Assembly: GCA_003116975.1 (NCBI GenBank) | Contig: BGKB01000001.1 | Location: 496,001 to 560,000 of the forward strand | Length of the DNA: 64,000 nt | From: Aurantiochytrium sp. KH105 | Lineage: Eukaryota > Sar > Bigyra > Thraustochytrida > Thraustochytriidae | Reading direction: 5' to 3' | Shown here: positions 59,501 through 64,000 of the stretch, in pieces | Position numbering within the stretch: the stretch's first letter is position 1 | Layout of the letters: each line of letters starts with the position of its first letter | Made by a program: the position numbers and the translations under genes | Notes under the pieces: generated by a model | The model's database searches: none | The model's input: the letters and a program-made list of their open reading frames with translations, nothing else | Told to the model about the DNA's origin: nothing

Positions 59501-60379
59501 CACAGGTTCTGAGAGAGGTGCAATTTCCTCGGCATCTTGACGCGACGCAAAGTATTCGAGTCGCACCATTGCCTTGGAGAGTTCGCGAAGATCAGTGCAG
59601 GTCTGAAGTCGTTCCCAAAAGGTGGGTTCGTGCTCGGCGTCGAAGATGAGGTTGAGGCGCTTGACCCATTTCGATTTGCCGTTGCAGCGAAATACAATTT
59701 CGTACTGCAACCGTGCTGGATCGTAGGATAGAATGTCACACGGCGCCCATGTCCACTCACCATCCATGTACAGCCGCGAACGCCCTGAAGTACAACGCTC
59801 AAGCCACTCCTGGGGCGAGAACTTTTCAAAGTCTGAGTTGTCGAAAAGCTCGAGGGGCACCTTGCTCTGATCGAGACGAAGGAAATCCTCGTCCTCGAGT
59901 CCGCGTTTCTCGAGCTCCTCTTCATGGCGTCGGCGCTCTTCGATCGCCTGGCGTGTTTTGGACTCCTCCGCGGCGCGCTCGTCCCGGAGCGAGCGATGTT
60001 TGCGCAACTCTGAGGGAAAGGGCCGGATTTCCTCTTCGCCCCGTGCCAAGGGTCGTGCTCGGGACTCTTGATTACTATATCTCGCTTTCCACCTTCGAGG
60101 AATGTTGTTGTGGTCGAGCATGTCGTCTTCTCGGATGCCTTCGAGACCTTTTTCGGAATCGCTTCCGGCTTTACCATGCTGGAGCCTCTTTTTCTTTCTG
60201 GACGAGGCGCCACTTCTTTTTGCATGCTGCGGAGGACTCATGCTGCCGTCTTCGCCGAGTACAGGCAGCGAGGTCATGGAGGTCGACCCTGTCAGTCGTT
60301 CTTGCGTGCTCTGCAGCTCGGCATTTGACCGCGCGCGACGAATTTTTTCGTCACGCTCGGACCCGTTCCCGTGGAGCAT
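47510..60379 (-). CDS. axonemal dynein heavy chain, probably DNAH1-like inner-arm class
   Basis: 4289 residues in one uninterrupted frame from ATG 60379. The force-generating ATPase subunit of ciliary/flagellar dynein. A basic/acidic N-terminal tail and linker (to about 1550) is followed by six AAA modules. P-loops: AAA1 GPAGTGKTETTKD (about 1605) with FDEFNR Walker B, AAA2 GETFSGKT (about 1884), AAA3 GSTGTGKT (about 2254), AAA4 GVGGSGRK (about 2606). The coiled-coil stalk and microtubule-binding domain lie at about 2830-3120, followed by AAA5/6 and the C-terminal domain, with TTGHSSNFV and PFWIKRGVAMLC at the very end. The N-terminal block VPLELFDNSDFEKFSPQEWL and the length fit DNAH1 best among single-headed inner arms; the subclass is uncertain. 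An acidic Glu/Asp/Gly insertion sits in the tail near residues 690-750. Confidence 0.93.
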   Translation of the reverse strand: MLHGNGSERDEKIRRARSNAELQSTQERLTGSTSMTSLPVLGEDGSMSPPQHAKRSGASSRKKKRLQHGKAGSDSEKGLEGIREDDMLDHNNIPRRWKARYSNQESRARPLARGEEEIRPFPSELRKHRSLRDERAAEESKTRQAIEERRRHEEELEKRGLEDEDFLRLDQSKVPLELFDNSDFEKFSPQEWLERCTSGRSRLYMDGEWTWAPCDILSYDPARLQYEIVFRCNGKSKWVKRLNLIFDAEHEPTFWERLQTCTDLRELSKAMVRLEYFASRQDAEEIAPLSEPVWEQIYHLATARLERQQHEIDLPHTYEQAKLALTRGLVEDVDLLYVSTMQKIILREVSRRDEETRQRMQELKLPPFPARQPAPRYGKLQLPPETTDYTNAHDVISHAHWSGTSGMAVTVSWLEDTWRDEFGRALMIDTSLADPASKNAFSLTDFVDRQVEHCSHLALRLQRNWWQGVANNMLDNLASDYNFYENDLEVIRTSDTAKVLLRFQIQMAFQLQELVLRSLHEWSRIFNSASKNPALRDTAAFLRVELHEVDEAITVTPSFDEVADAAQAVVDKVIAAVRGLNTVDHELLSLHELTPKPLLYIDDPVRVNESESPMVAKVNACLKKVRGEVAAFLRADFDATLRIAASYDRYLQLLREDPETHVEAFSQPKLVSKKELKAQQLAAEAAAAAAEEEGGDAENGDEASGSAPSDKANNDGPKISGGDDDGDDEDEEGEEEEEAEEEEESDELVEVPISREEFRAEIAKFHEAMHAVMVETYHEEVCGSFLLQTVSIKEEIAARAKEQIDAFADYLLEIQNDRAEALTEEYERILQRIATKPKNEIELVDLEEFIEDAKVRMEGLADAVADVHSWNEMLEEFGCQIPAEAFQLSWSLKLWPNRILAAQAATMRALEVDKVAMIETLAREKEEFDRALDQYALEVEAFEKHDDYEKLHDIVSEAYSIEEKLNQAAEQIANFNLRDRAFGFDTGDYPTLDLCKKQFDPFFQLWTMSADFISSTKEWLTGPFSDVNGDEVEKQVTEWWTTSYRLMKTFGSDNEGAAEIAGRLRQDSDAFKSYMPLIRALASPALRERHWNALGELIQEEISPNDLTLQRLIDLNIMDRMEEVETITVKAEKEFALEKNIEAMAAEWNGIDFSTMEYKNTGTFVIKGTDDVIALLDDHIVKIQTMVGSPYIKPIKHKAIQWEKRLMYIQTLIDEMLKCQRAWMYLEPIFGSDDIMRQMPTEGRRFNSVDGVWRKVLGKINESPSVMNTTNDDTLVDRFKQANERLDQIQKGLNDYLEVKRMSFARFFFLSNDELLEIVSQTKDPQAVQPFLQKCFEGVGQVVFGKDMVPPEEQNPPRGEPFIVGGSDDLRIPRLVSNEGEIVDLSIVVDPNSGPNKGNVELWLSDFEMSMRITVKEILQAAASEYPVMENLDVNPERAKWVISWPGQVVLNASQLFWTKEVTTAIKAGRLEHYTEQLNQQLLQIVHLVRGKLSKMERTTLGALSVIDVHQRDVVAEMAEKGVSDPNEFEWMAQLRYYWELHDDDFGRYGKDPNNMVVRILNATQLYAYEYLGNSSRLIITPLTDRCYRTLMGAVSLLYGGAPAGPAGTGKTETTKDLSKAIAKQCVVFNCSDGLDYLAMAKFFKGIAQAGAWACFDEFNRIELEVLSVIAQQILTIVKAKRARAKRFDFEGSTLTLNPDANSFITMNPGYAGRQELPDNLQALFRPCAMMVPDYALIAEIKLFSFGFADNRNLARKLTQVLILCSEQLSSQKHYDYGMRAVFSILVRAGKLRQDLGDVWTEAMIVLSAVTDVNLPKFNTADIPLFKGITSDLFPGVELPTPDYRTLMQAIRDVCEDDNLQPDEPFLRAVIQLYETVMVRHGLMVVGETFSGKTCVTHTLAKAMSRIQDDPKFEGTVRIHTMNPKSITQGQLYGSFDENTHEWTDGILAVTYRNASKDTTEDRQWIMFDGPVDAVWIEDMNTVLDDNKKLCLQSGEIVKMSARMTMMFEPEDLEEASPATVSRVGMVFLEQKRLGWRPLVRSWVNRMPLLLAECGAPTEVMTLFEAYFEPFVFQLRDVCAIPTPITDSELCASVLRLMSSTLFDPFQPANTKDKEPPKDPLRVVEGAFLFALIWAVGGVTDERGRQILDNYLKRLITGMMEGQPAWEQFVLKNPAYKDAMNEPRELRTPMPFDQGSIFDYVFFCDKGLWTPWMDITPRFMPGSDTQYQDILVPTVDTTRNEWIIQRLVEHTQPVLVTGSTGTGKTVSVQNVLLKALDQNVYKPMFINFSAQTSANQTQDIIDGKLDKRRKGIFGPPIGKRIVIMVDDLNMPAKEVYGAQPPIEILRQYMDHTGWYDRKEKTFRKLIDIQFVAAMGPPGGGRTQITQRYVRHYSMLNLLPFEASSLAVIFGTIMEWFAKPFGPKIKAVVPSVVSSTIALYKQIAEDMLPTPAKSHYTFNLRDLSKVFQGICMGSADRIKETNQLVRIWGHECMRVFKDRLINEEDRSWFDEALGGKVSEHYSADWSKIAPRNRPLIYGNFIDPTQLVESRVYDELDDMATLKEVMEGYLVDYNNMSSKKMNLVLFMNAIEHVARISRVLCQPLGNALLVGVGGSGRKSLTTLAVSLNEQVLFQIEISKVYGMPEWHDDLRRMLKMAGVEGKQTVFLFADTQVVNEGFVEDINNILNTGEVPNLFNMEDQTEIVESVRPVAEKLGLELNTQAEVMQFFVKRCRQNLHVVLAFSPVGDSFRDRLRRFPSLVNCCAIDWFTEWPKDALLSVAHHFLSAIELDDALKTGIVDVCVDMQQRTSRMAERFLEEMGRYYYVTPTSYLELINTFKTLIEKQRTMISEKRSRYANGLQKLQETAEQVAEMRQELEALQPKLVIAQKETDAKLEMVQGKQKEADQQKEIVQRDEAQAKEQAASCEKDKAECEEMLAEAIPALEGAVKALSTLSKNDITEVKSLKTPPAGVKLTLEAVCIMMGVKPRKVPNPNGKGKVDDYWEPAKKELLNDPRFLQRLVEYDKDNISEEVINKVKPFCERDDFRPEVIKKSSVAAAGLCKWVHAMVVYERIARVVAPKRAALAKANADLAEAMGMLQAKQAELQAVLDNLQMLQNELQDTMDKKEALEQQVADCATKLDRASRLIGGLGGEKTRWTQFVADLGVQYENAVGDILLSSGVIAYLGVFTQSYRSSCIEEWASQLAQNSIPSTEPFSLNQTLGEPVKIRAWTIAKLPNDGFSIDNAIMLYASNRWPLMIDPQGQANRWVRNVEADNGLKVIKQTQSDFVRNLENAISFGLPVLLENVGENLDPILEPVLTKQIVNKGGSKTMQLGDNIVEYDDRFRFYMTTKLRNPHYSPETVVKVTLINFVANEEGLKDQMLGITVRRETPELEAQREQLVVEDAENKRILKELEDKILELLAKAEGNILDDEVLINTLSESKATSDQIMKQVAIAEKTAIKINNTRAGYVPVAKVSSNLFFCVADLAGVDPMYQFSLDWYANLYNLAIDRAAKGSNLNDRLKALTDTFAEILYDNVCRSLFEKDKLLFSFLLCIKMLQLRDEMDPGELRFFLTGSTAVDLSRPNPDSENSFLSDKCWADLLALHDIPNGVFPHFHEEVESELSFWESVSNAQDPLQLIREKYSERFDQFQQLLLLRCIRLDKVVPALMEFIMAKIGQRFIEPPPFDLGAGYRDSSCTTPLLFVLTPGADAMTELIRVAEELGMDQKLYSVSMGQGQGPIAERSIAEAVDKGGWVALENLHVMPSWFEMLEKIVEDLHPDVVHEDFRLWLTALPCKEFPVSVLQNGIKMTLEPPKGLRANLKGSYAALDRDWFDSCLKPEAFHKMCFGIAFLHALVRERCKFGPLGWNIPYEFSASDQRISLDQLHLFLNEYEQIPWAMLHYLTSSCNYGGRVTDDKDRRCLDTIVADFYKPPILEDSHRFSPSGIYFAPPDGDMDSYLEYINQLPFTEMPEVFGLHENAEITTAITSTNALMVAALELQPRTSGGEGMSWAEQLNELSSDIEKRIPDLFDLEVAAVRFPVLYEESMNSTLRQELERFNNLLAVVKRSLKDVQLAIRGLVVMSSELEAMGNSMTNMLVPEMWSRAAYPSLKPLSSWVNDLLDRLSFFNKWLDDGTPAVVVISYLFWIPGFTTGVRQNFARKHKVAIDLIKYTNEVLPRDMDCSARLDDGHYITGLHLQGAGWEDEGRVLVDSRPKELFVAMPCIKLLPTEVSQIVATDDYECPVYKTSERRGVLATTGHSSNFVMFLNLPVRDQPAPFWIKRGVAMLCALDD

Positions 60380-61421
60380 GGTGAGTCAGGTAGTCGCTTG
60401 TATTGCTTCTTTGCCGCTGCTCAAGGCGACGACGGACGACTTGGTCCTGTGCACAGGTCTAAGTATCACCGTCGCAATGGCCAAGGTCGTGGCCGTCGTC
60501 GTCTCGCAAGTGCCGTTGTCCTTTCTTTGCCTCTCGTCAAGCAAAAACCGTGTCCGCAGCGGCTGCTTCTGCGAAGCACTTCTTGCTCGCGCAGTCGTCG
60601 GCGAGGTTGCAGCCTCTGCTTCGGCGCTACAGCTGCCACCACCGCTACCGCCGCCGTCGTCGTCGCCGACGCCGACGCCGCCTCGGCTCGGCTCCGTTTG
60701 TTTTGCACTCACCAAATTGGGAGGTCTTGTTTCATGCACCAAGTCCGTAGGTGCGTGCCGGCCTTGCGCAGGAGTCGCAGCAACAACAGCAGCAAAAACC
60801 CTCAGAGCTGTTCTCGCTTCCCCGCTCCCGCTCACTCTCTCACGCACACGGCGTGCCTGCTCTGCTCGCTCGCCTCGGCCCAGGCCCGCACCGCGCACGG
60901 AGGAATCAACGGATGCATGTCCTGCGCACACCCCGCGCCGACCCTGACCGGCCCGGTTAGGTTTGCACGGGACGGCCGCTGGGAGTCCCCCCCCCTCCCT
61001 CCCTCTCCCTCCGGCCGCCGCCGCTGCGCTGCGCGTTGACGATCATGACATCGACATTGCGCTTTCCGCTCGCGGCGGCGGCAATACTCTCTCTCTCTCT
61101 CGCGCGCGGTGCGCGGCGTGCGCGGGGCGAGCGGAGCTGCGCGCGAGGGCGGGCGCGGCACCTGCGATCGCGAGGCCGGGCAAGGCGAGGCAAGGCGATA
61201 GAGTCGAGATTGGGAGGCGCTGCAGCTGGTCGCGGCGCCAGGTGGCGCGAGCAAGCCCAGCCAGCCCGGGCTCAACTCGGCTCGTCGCGGCTGCGCGCAA
61301 GGAGGACCCGCGCGTCGAGGACGTAGAGGGCAAGGGCCGTGCGCAGAGAGGGCCGTGCGCAGAGAGGGCCGTGCGCAGAGAGGGCCGTGCGCAGAGAGGG
61401 CCGAGCTGGAGACGAGCGAGG
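60380..61421. other. divergent promoter region dynein / Oxa1-like gene
   Basis: 1.04 kb, GC-rich, with CTCTCTCTCTCTC at 61089-61101 and a 16-bp minisatellite next to the Oxa1-like start. Frames in this region (for example 60102-60947) are Arg/Ser/Ala/Leu artefacts. No gene is supported. Confidence 0.5.
61334..61403 (+). repeat. 16-bp minisatellite, 4.4 copies
   Basis: Unit GGGCCGTGCGCAGAGA at 61334, 61350, 61366 and 61382 with no mismatch, then partial GGGCCG. It ends about 20 bases before the ATG of the insertase gene, so it lies in the presumed 5' leader. Confidence 0.97.
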
Positions 61422-62798
61422 ATGCAGACGCACCTGGCGAGCTTGCGTCAGACCCTGCGGAAGACGTCGGCCAGCGCGGGAAGGAGGGGAAGCCTTCTTG
61501 CACCAGCGCTGAGGCCAGGCGCCACCTCGGAATGGAGAATCCTGCATCAAGGCGTGCGACCCTTTTCTGCATCGTTTCGGAATGATGATTCTGGAGCAGA
61601 AAGTGGAACACTCGCTGATCCGAGACACCCTGTCAAGACTCAAAAAATGGCACAGCCTTTGCAGAATGGTCTAGCTAGCTTCGTGAGTGCCATGCAGCAT
61701 AGCGCGGGGAGCGCAAGTGCAGTGAACACTTCCGGACCTTCTACAGACACGGACAAGGGCTCGGTGCTGGCCGCGGCCAGTGGACCCGTGTCATCAGTTT
61801 CGCCTCCGCTGCAAGTGGCCCAGGCTGGATTGTTTGGGCTGCATGGCCTTCTTGGGGGACCATGGTGGCTGACGATCGTTTCGGGGTCTCTCTTCCTGCG
61901 AACAAGTTTGGTTCCCGTTACGATTTGGCAAATGAAAACAACCCGTCGAATGCTCGGTGGCCCCGTCGCGGGCCATATGCAGCATCTTGGCAAGTTGTTC
62001 ACGAAGGAGCTGCAGGAGCCAGGGGCAAATCGCGTGAGGCTTGCTCAGCTCTACGTCCAGGGCGTGCGGGCCATTTTTCGCAAGTTCAACGTGAAGCCAA
62101 TCGCACTCTTTGCCGTGCCATTAACGCAGATAGCTACACTGCTGACCTTTGTGTACGCCACACGGCATCTGGTGATGCACGGAGCTCTTGACCTGTCTGA
62201 CCAAGGTGCACTGTGGTTTATGGATTTGAGTGCAAAGGATACCACAATGCTTCTGCCCCTTGTTGCGGTTTCACTGTCCTATACGACCCTTGAACGGTCG
62301 TTTGGGCGCACCGTGCAAGTTCCTGGCCAGCCTGTCTCCGTGACTGCCGGTGACGTTGTGCGTGAGGTTTTACAGGCGATGCTAGTATTTGGTTTCCCCT
62401 TTATTGCGCAACTTCCAAGCGGAATCTTCATGTACTGGATCCCATCTTCGGCCTTTGGATTCTGCCAAAACACTCTTCTCAAGCTTCCTTCTGTACGCGC
62501 GGCACTCGGACTTACCGATCCTCCTCGTCTCAACGCTACACCAATTGTTCAGCAGGTGCCCAAGTCGGCTGTCGTTTCGAAGCATCGCCCAACCTCATCT
62601 GCGTCTGGTGCGTCGCGATCCCAAGACGCAGGTGTTAGTGGCCAGAATGAGTTTCGTTCGTCATCCGCTGCTTCGCAGACAGCAACATCAGACGCAAACT
62701 CCGCTCCACCATCATCATCTTCTTCTTCTTCCTCCTCTTCCTCTTCCTCTTCGCCTTCGTCTTCGTCGTCGTCATCATCTTCTTCTTCTCCGTTATAG
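61422..62798 (+). CDS. Oxa1/YidC/Cox18-family mitochondrial membrane insertase
   Basis: 458 residues from ATG 61422 (MQTHLASLRQTLRKTSASAG), an Arg/Ser-rich, acid-poor start fitting a mitochondrial presequence. The insertase core spans about 130-375: WWLTIVSGSLFLRTSLVPVT with the intramembrane Arg, IWQMKTTRRM, IALFAVPLTQIATLLTF, LWFMDLSAKD followed by TMLLPLVAVSLSY, and FGFPFIAQLPSGIFMYWIPS (last helix). LWFMDL corresponds to the LWFPDLT block of the family. It inserts respiratory-chain subunits into the inner membrane. Oxa1 versus Cox18 cannot be decided. The C-terminus is a Ser-rich tail ending in two near-pure Ser runs, unlike the basic ribosome-binding tail of Oxa1. No intron. Confidence 0.88.
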   Translation: MQTHLASLRQTLRKTSASAGRRGSLLAPALRPGATSEWRILHQGVRPFSASFRNDDSGAESGTLADPRHPVKTQKMAQPLQNGLASFVSAMQHSAGSASAVNTSGPSTDTDKGSVLAAASGPVSSVSPPLQVAQAGLFGLHGLLGGPWWLTIVSGSLFLRTSLVPVTIWQMKTTRRMLGGPVAGHMQHLGKLFTKELQEPGANRVRLAQLYVQGVRAIFRKFNVKPIALFAVPLTQIATLLTFVYATRHLVMHGALDLSDQGALWFMDLSAKDTTMLLPLVAVSLSYTTLERSFGRTVQVPGQPVSVTAGDVVREVLQAMLVFGFPFIAQLPSGIFMYWIPSSAFGFCQNTLLKLPSVRAALGLTDPPRLNATPIVQQVPKSAVVSKHRPTSSASGASRSQDAGVSGQNEFRSSSAASQTATSDANSAPPSSSSSSSSSSSSSSPSSSSSSSSSSSPL

Positions 62799-63518
62799 TA
62801 GTCCTAACGTTGGAAGTTTGAAATCATCACTGTAACAGGTATAACTATAACTCGGCTTTTCCTTTTTATTTCTCCTCCTCCTACTTCTCCAGCTTCTCCG
62901 TTGACAGAAGTGAGTTCCTTGACTTGATGTCAGGCCTGCTGTGAACTGACCAAGTGGGTTGGTGGTCATCTTGACCGTCATCATCGGACAATCTTGACAT
63001 TGAGAGAGTCTTATCGTTGCACTTCGTGCACGATAACTCTTAACGGATCGATCCTTCTTTTGAATACTGCCAGTGATAAGCAGCGGGGATCGTCGTCCCA
63101 GGCGATCATCCATTGATCCATCGATTCACAGCATCGGAGGCCAGCGGCATGCAAAGAGGAAGGAACGCATGCGCGGCTTGCAGCTAATCAGCATTACGTA
63201 GGCATGTTCTCACCGGCGAGATAGAAAGGAGTAAGAGAATTCTATCGCTGCCTGGCTTCTTCTTCTTCTTCTTCTTCTTCTTCTTCTTCTTCTTCTTCTT
63301 CTTCTTCTTCTTCTTCTTCTTCTTCTTCTTCTGGTGAACGCGGGCAAGGCCGAGAAGGCGGCCGGCCGTACGGGCGGCCGGCGAGCCAATCGATTGAAGC
63401 AATAGCTTGCCGGCGGATAAGGCGCCGTCCGCCACCCGCCGCCCTGGAGATCGTGGCTTTTATAATACCGCACACCGAGGCCGCCAAGAGCAAATAAGGA
63501 TTGCGTTGCGTGCAAACG
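62799..63518. other. intergenic, with a long CTT array
   Basis: 720 bases: AT-richer 3' UTR of the insertase gene, an inverted stretch near 63010-63045 (AGAGTCTTATCG and CGATAACTCT), a CTT array, then the presumed leader of the Cys-rich gene. No gene. Confidence 0.5.
63256..63332 (+). repeat. CTT/GAA trinucleotide microsatellite, about 25 units
   Basis: Seventy-seven bases of uninterrupted CTT on the plus strand (GAA on the minus). It is a mirror-symmetric polypurine/polypyrimidine tract able to form triplex DNA. It lies about 190 bases upstream of the ATG at 63519. Confidence 0.97.
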
Positions 63519-64000
63519 ATGTTCAGGCCTCTCACGATCGACTACGAAGGTGCCCTACCAGGAGAGCGCTCACGCCGTCAAAAAAGGGATTATCAGGCGT
63601 GTGGTTGCCCAAGGGGAAGAGCATGTTCGTGCGATGCCAACCCGGAAAAGATGCAGCACTCTTTAGCTTATTGCGGCAAATGTGACAATTGCTTGCGCAA
63701 CCAACACAGTTTACAACGAACAGGACGCATGGGCAAAAGGCGATGCAGAGACCCTCCCTTTAATGAGAATGCAATTATTCGTGTGCGCGTCGGTCGCGCC
63801 ATTGTCAAGTTGCGCCGAGAACAGCTGGATTTTTTTCAAAAACAGTCACCCACTCTCGTACGGCAATCCTCAAAGTCATCAACCTACAAGCTTTGTAAGA
63901 CGTCCGATTCCCATGGAGACAATGTCGATTCAAACAAAACAACTGTGCTGGTGCAGGATGAAAACCCCAGATCCACCGAGTCTGAAAATAGAAAGGGCGG
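63519..64000 (+). CDS. unrecognised Cys-rich protein, 5' part, cut by the right edge
   Basis: From ATG 63519 the frame stays open for 160 codons plus two bases to the window end, with no stop. It begins MFRPLTIDYEGALPGERSRR. Residues about 29-75 hold closely spaced cysteines (ACGCPRGRACSC, then YCGKCDNCLRNQ, then RRC), a pattern that could bind zinc. A basic segment IIRVRVGRAIVKLRREQLDF follows, then a Ser/Lys/Asp-rich polar stretch. Codon use is less GC-biased than in neighbouring genes. I recognise no family. A nuclear or nucleic-acid-binding role is only a guess from the basic, Cys-rich character. Confidence 0.55.
   Translation, partial: MFRPLTIDYEGALPGERSRRQKRDYQACGCPRGRACSCDANPEKMQHSLAYCGKCDNCLRNQHSLQRTGRMGKRRCRDPPFNENAIIRVRVGRAIVKLRREQLDFFQKQSPTLVRQSSKSSTYKLCKTSDSHGDNVDSNKTTVLVQDENPRSTESENRKG

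Noticed and set aside
1-64000. tRNA, rRNA, CRISPR or transposase genes
   Set aside because: I scanned spacers by eye for tRNA B-box-like strings, rRNA text, regular spacer arrays and transposase motifs and saw none; a tRNAscan or Rfam search could still find small RNAs.

Overview
The window looks like nuclear DNA from a GC-rich, gene-dense, intron-poor protist. My best guess is a thraustochytrid-like stramenopile (Labyrinthulomycetes). The reasons are eukaryotic-only genes (LSM7, RPL23A, KRI1, PNGase, an axonemal dynein heavy chain, a SAP30/ING-type chromatin protein), few GT-AG introns placed near gene starts, long GC-rich spacers full of microsatellites, and unusual domain fusions of the kind seen in stramenopiles. 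The lineage is inference. The dynein implies a flagellated stage. I saw no rRNA, tRNA, CRISPR or transposon.

Layout. 1-9 kb: RPL23A (-) and LSM7 (+) diverge from one GC-rich promoter, each with a tiny first coding exon. They are followed by a DUF924-TilS-like fusion (-) and a bifunctional PFK-2/FBPase-2 (+). 9-21 kb, all minus strand: KRI1, a Na+/phosphate cotransporter, a selenocysteine lyase/cysteine desulfurase fused to an AlaX editing domain, and a near-copy of the cotransporter. 21-24.3 kb: gene-poor, repeat-rich spacer. 24-32 kb: GH30 glucosylceramidase (+), a divergent SYLF-domain protein (-), PNGase (+) and a bacterial-type DUF2779 nuclease (-). 32.8-36.6 kb, plus strand: tandem short-chain dehydrogenases, a SAP30-like/PHD fusion and a forkhead-like winged-helix protein. 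37-47 kb: a GNAT protein (-), a PEPTT-repeat membrane protein (+), a large organelle-targeted-looking kinase with four cyclic-nucleotide-binding domains (-) and serine dehydratase (-). 47.5-60.4 kb: a single-exon, 4289-codon dynein heavy chain (-). 61.4-64 kb: an Oxa1/YidC-family insertase (+) and the 5' part of an unrecognised Cys-rich gene running off the right edge.

There is no operon logic. Genes sit in divergent or convergent pairs with 0.1-3.3 kb spacers. Recurring themes are domain fusions (DUF924-TilS, SCLY-AlaX, SAP30-PHD, kinase-CNB4), two tRNA-quality enzymes fused to something else, recent duplications (two cotransporters, two SDRs), and organelle-directed proteins. The most novel-looking items are the SCLY-AlaX fusion, the SAP30-PHD fusion, the DUF924-TilS fusion and the eukaryotic DUF2779 nuclease.
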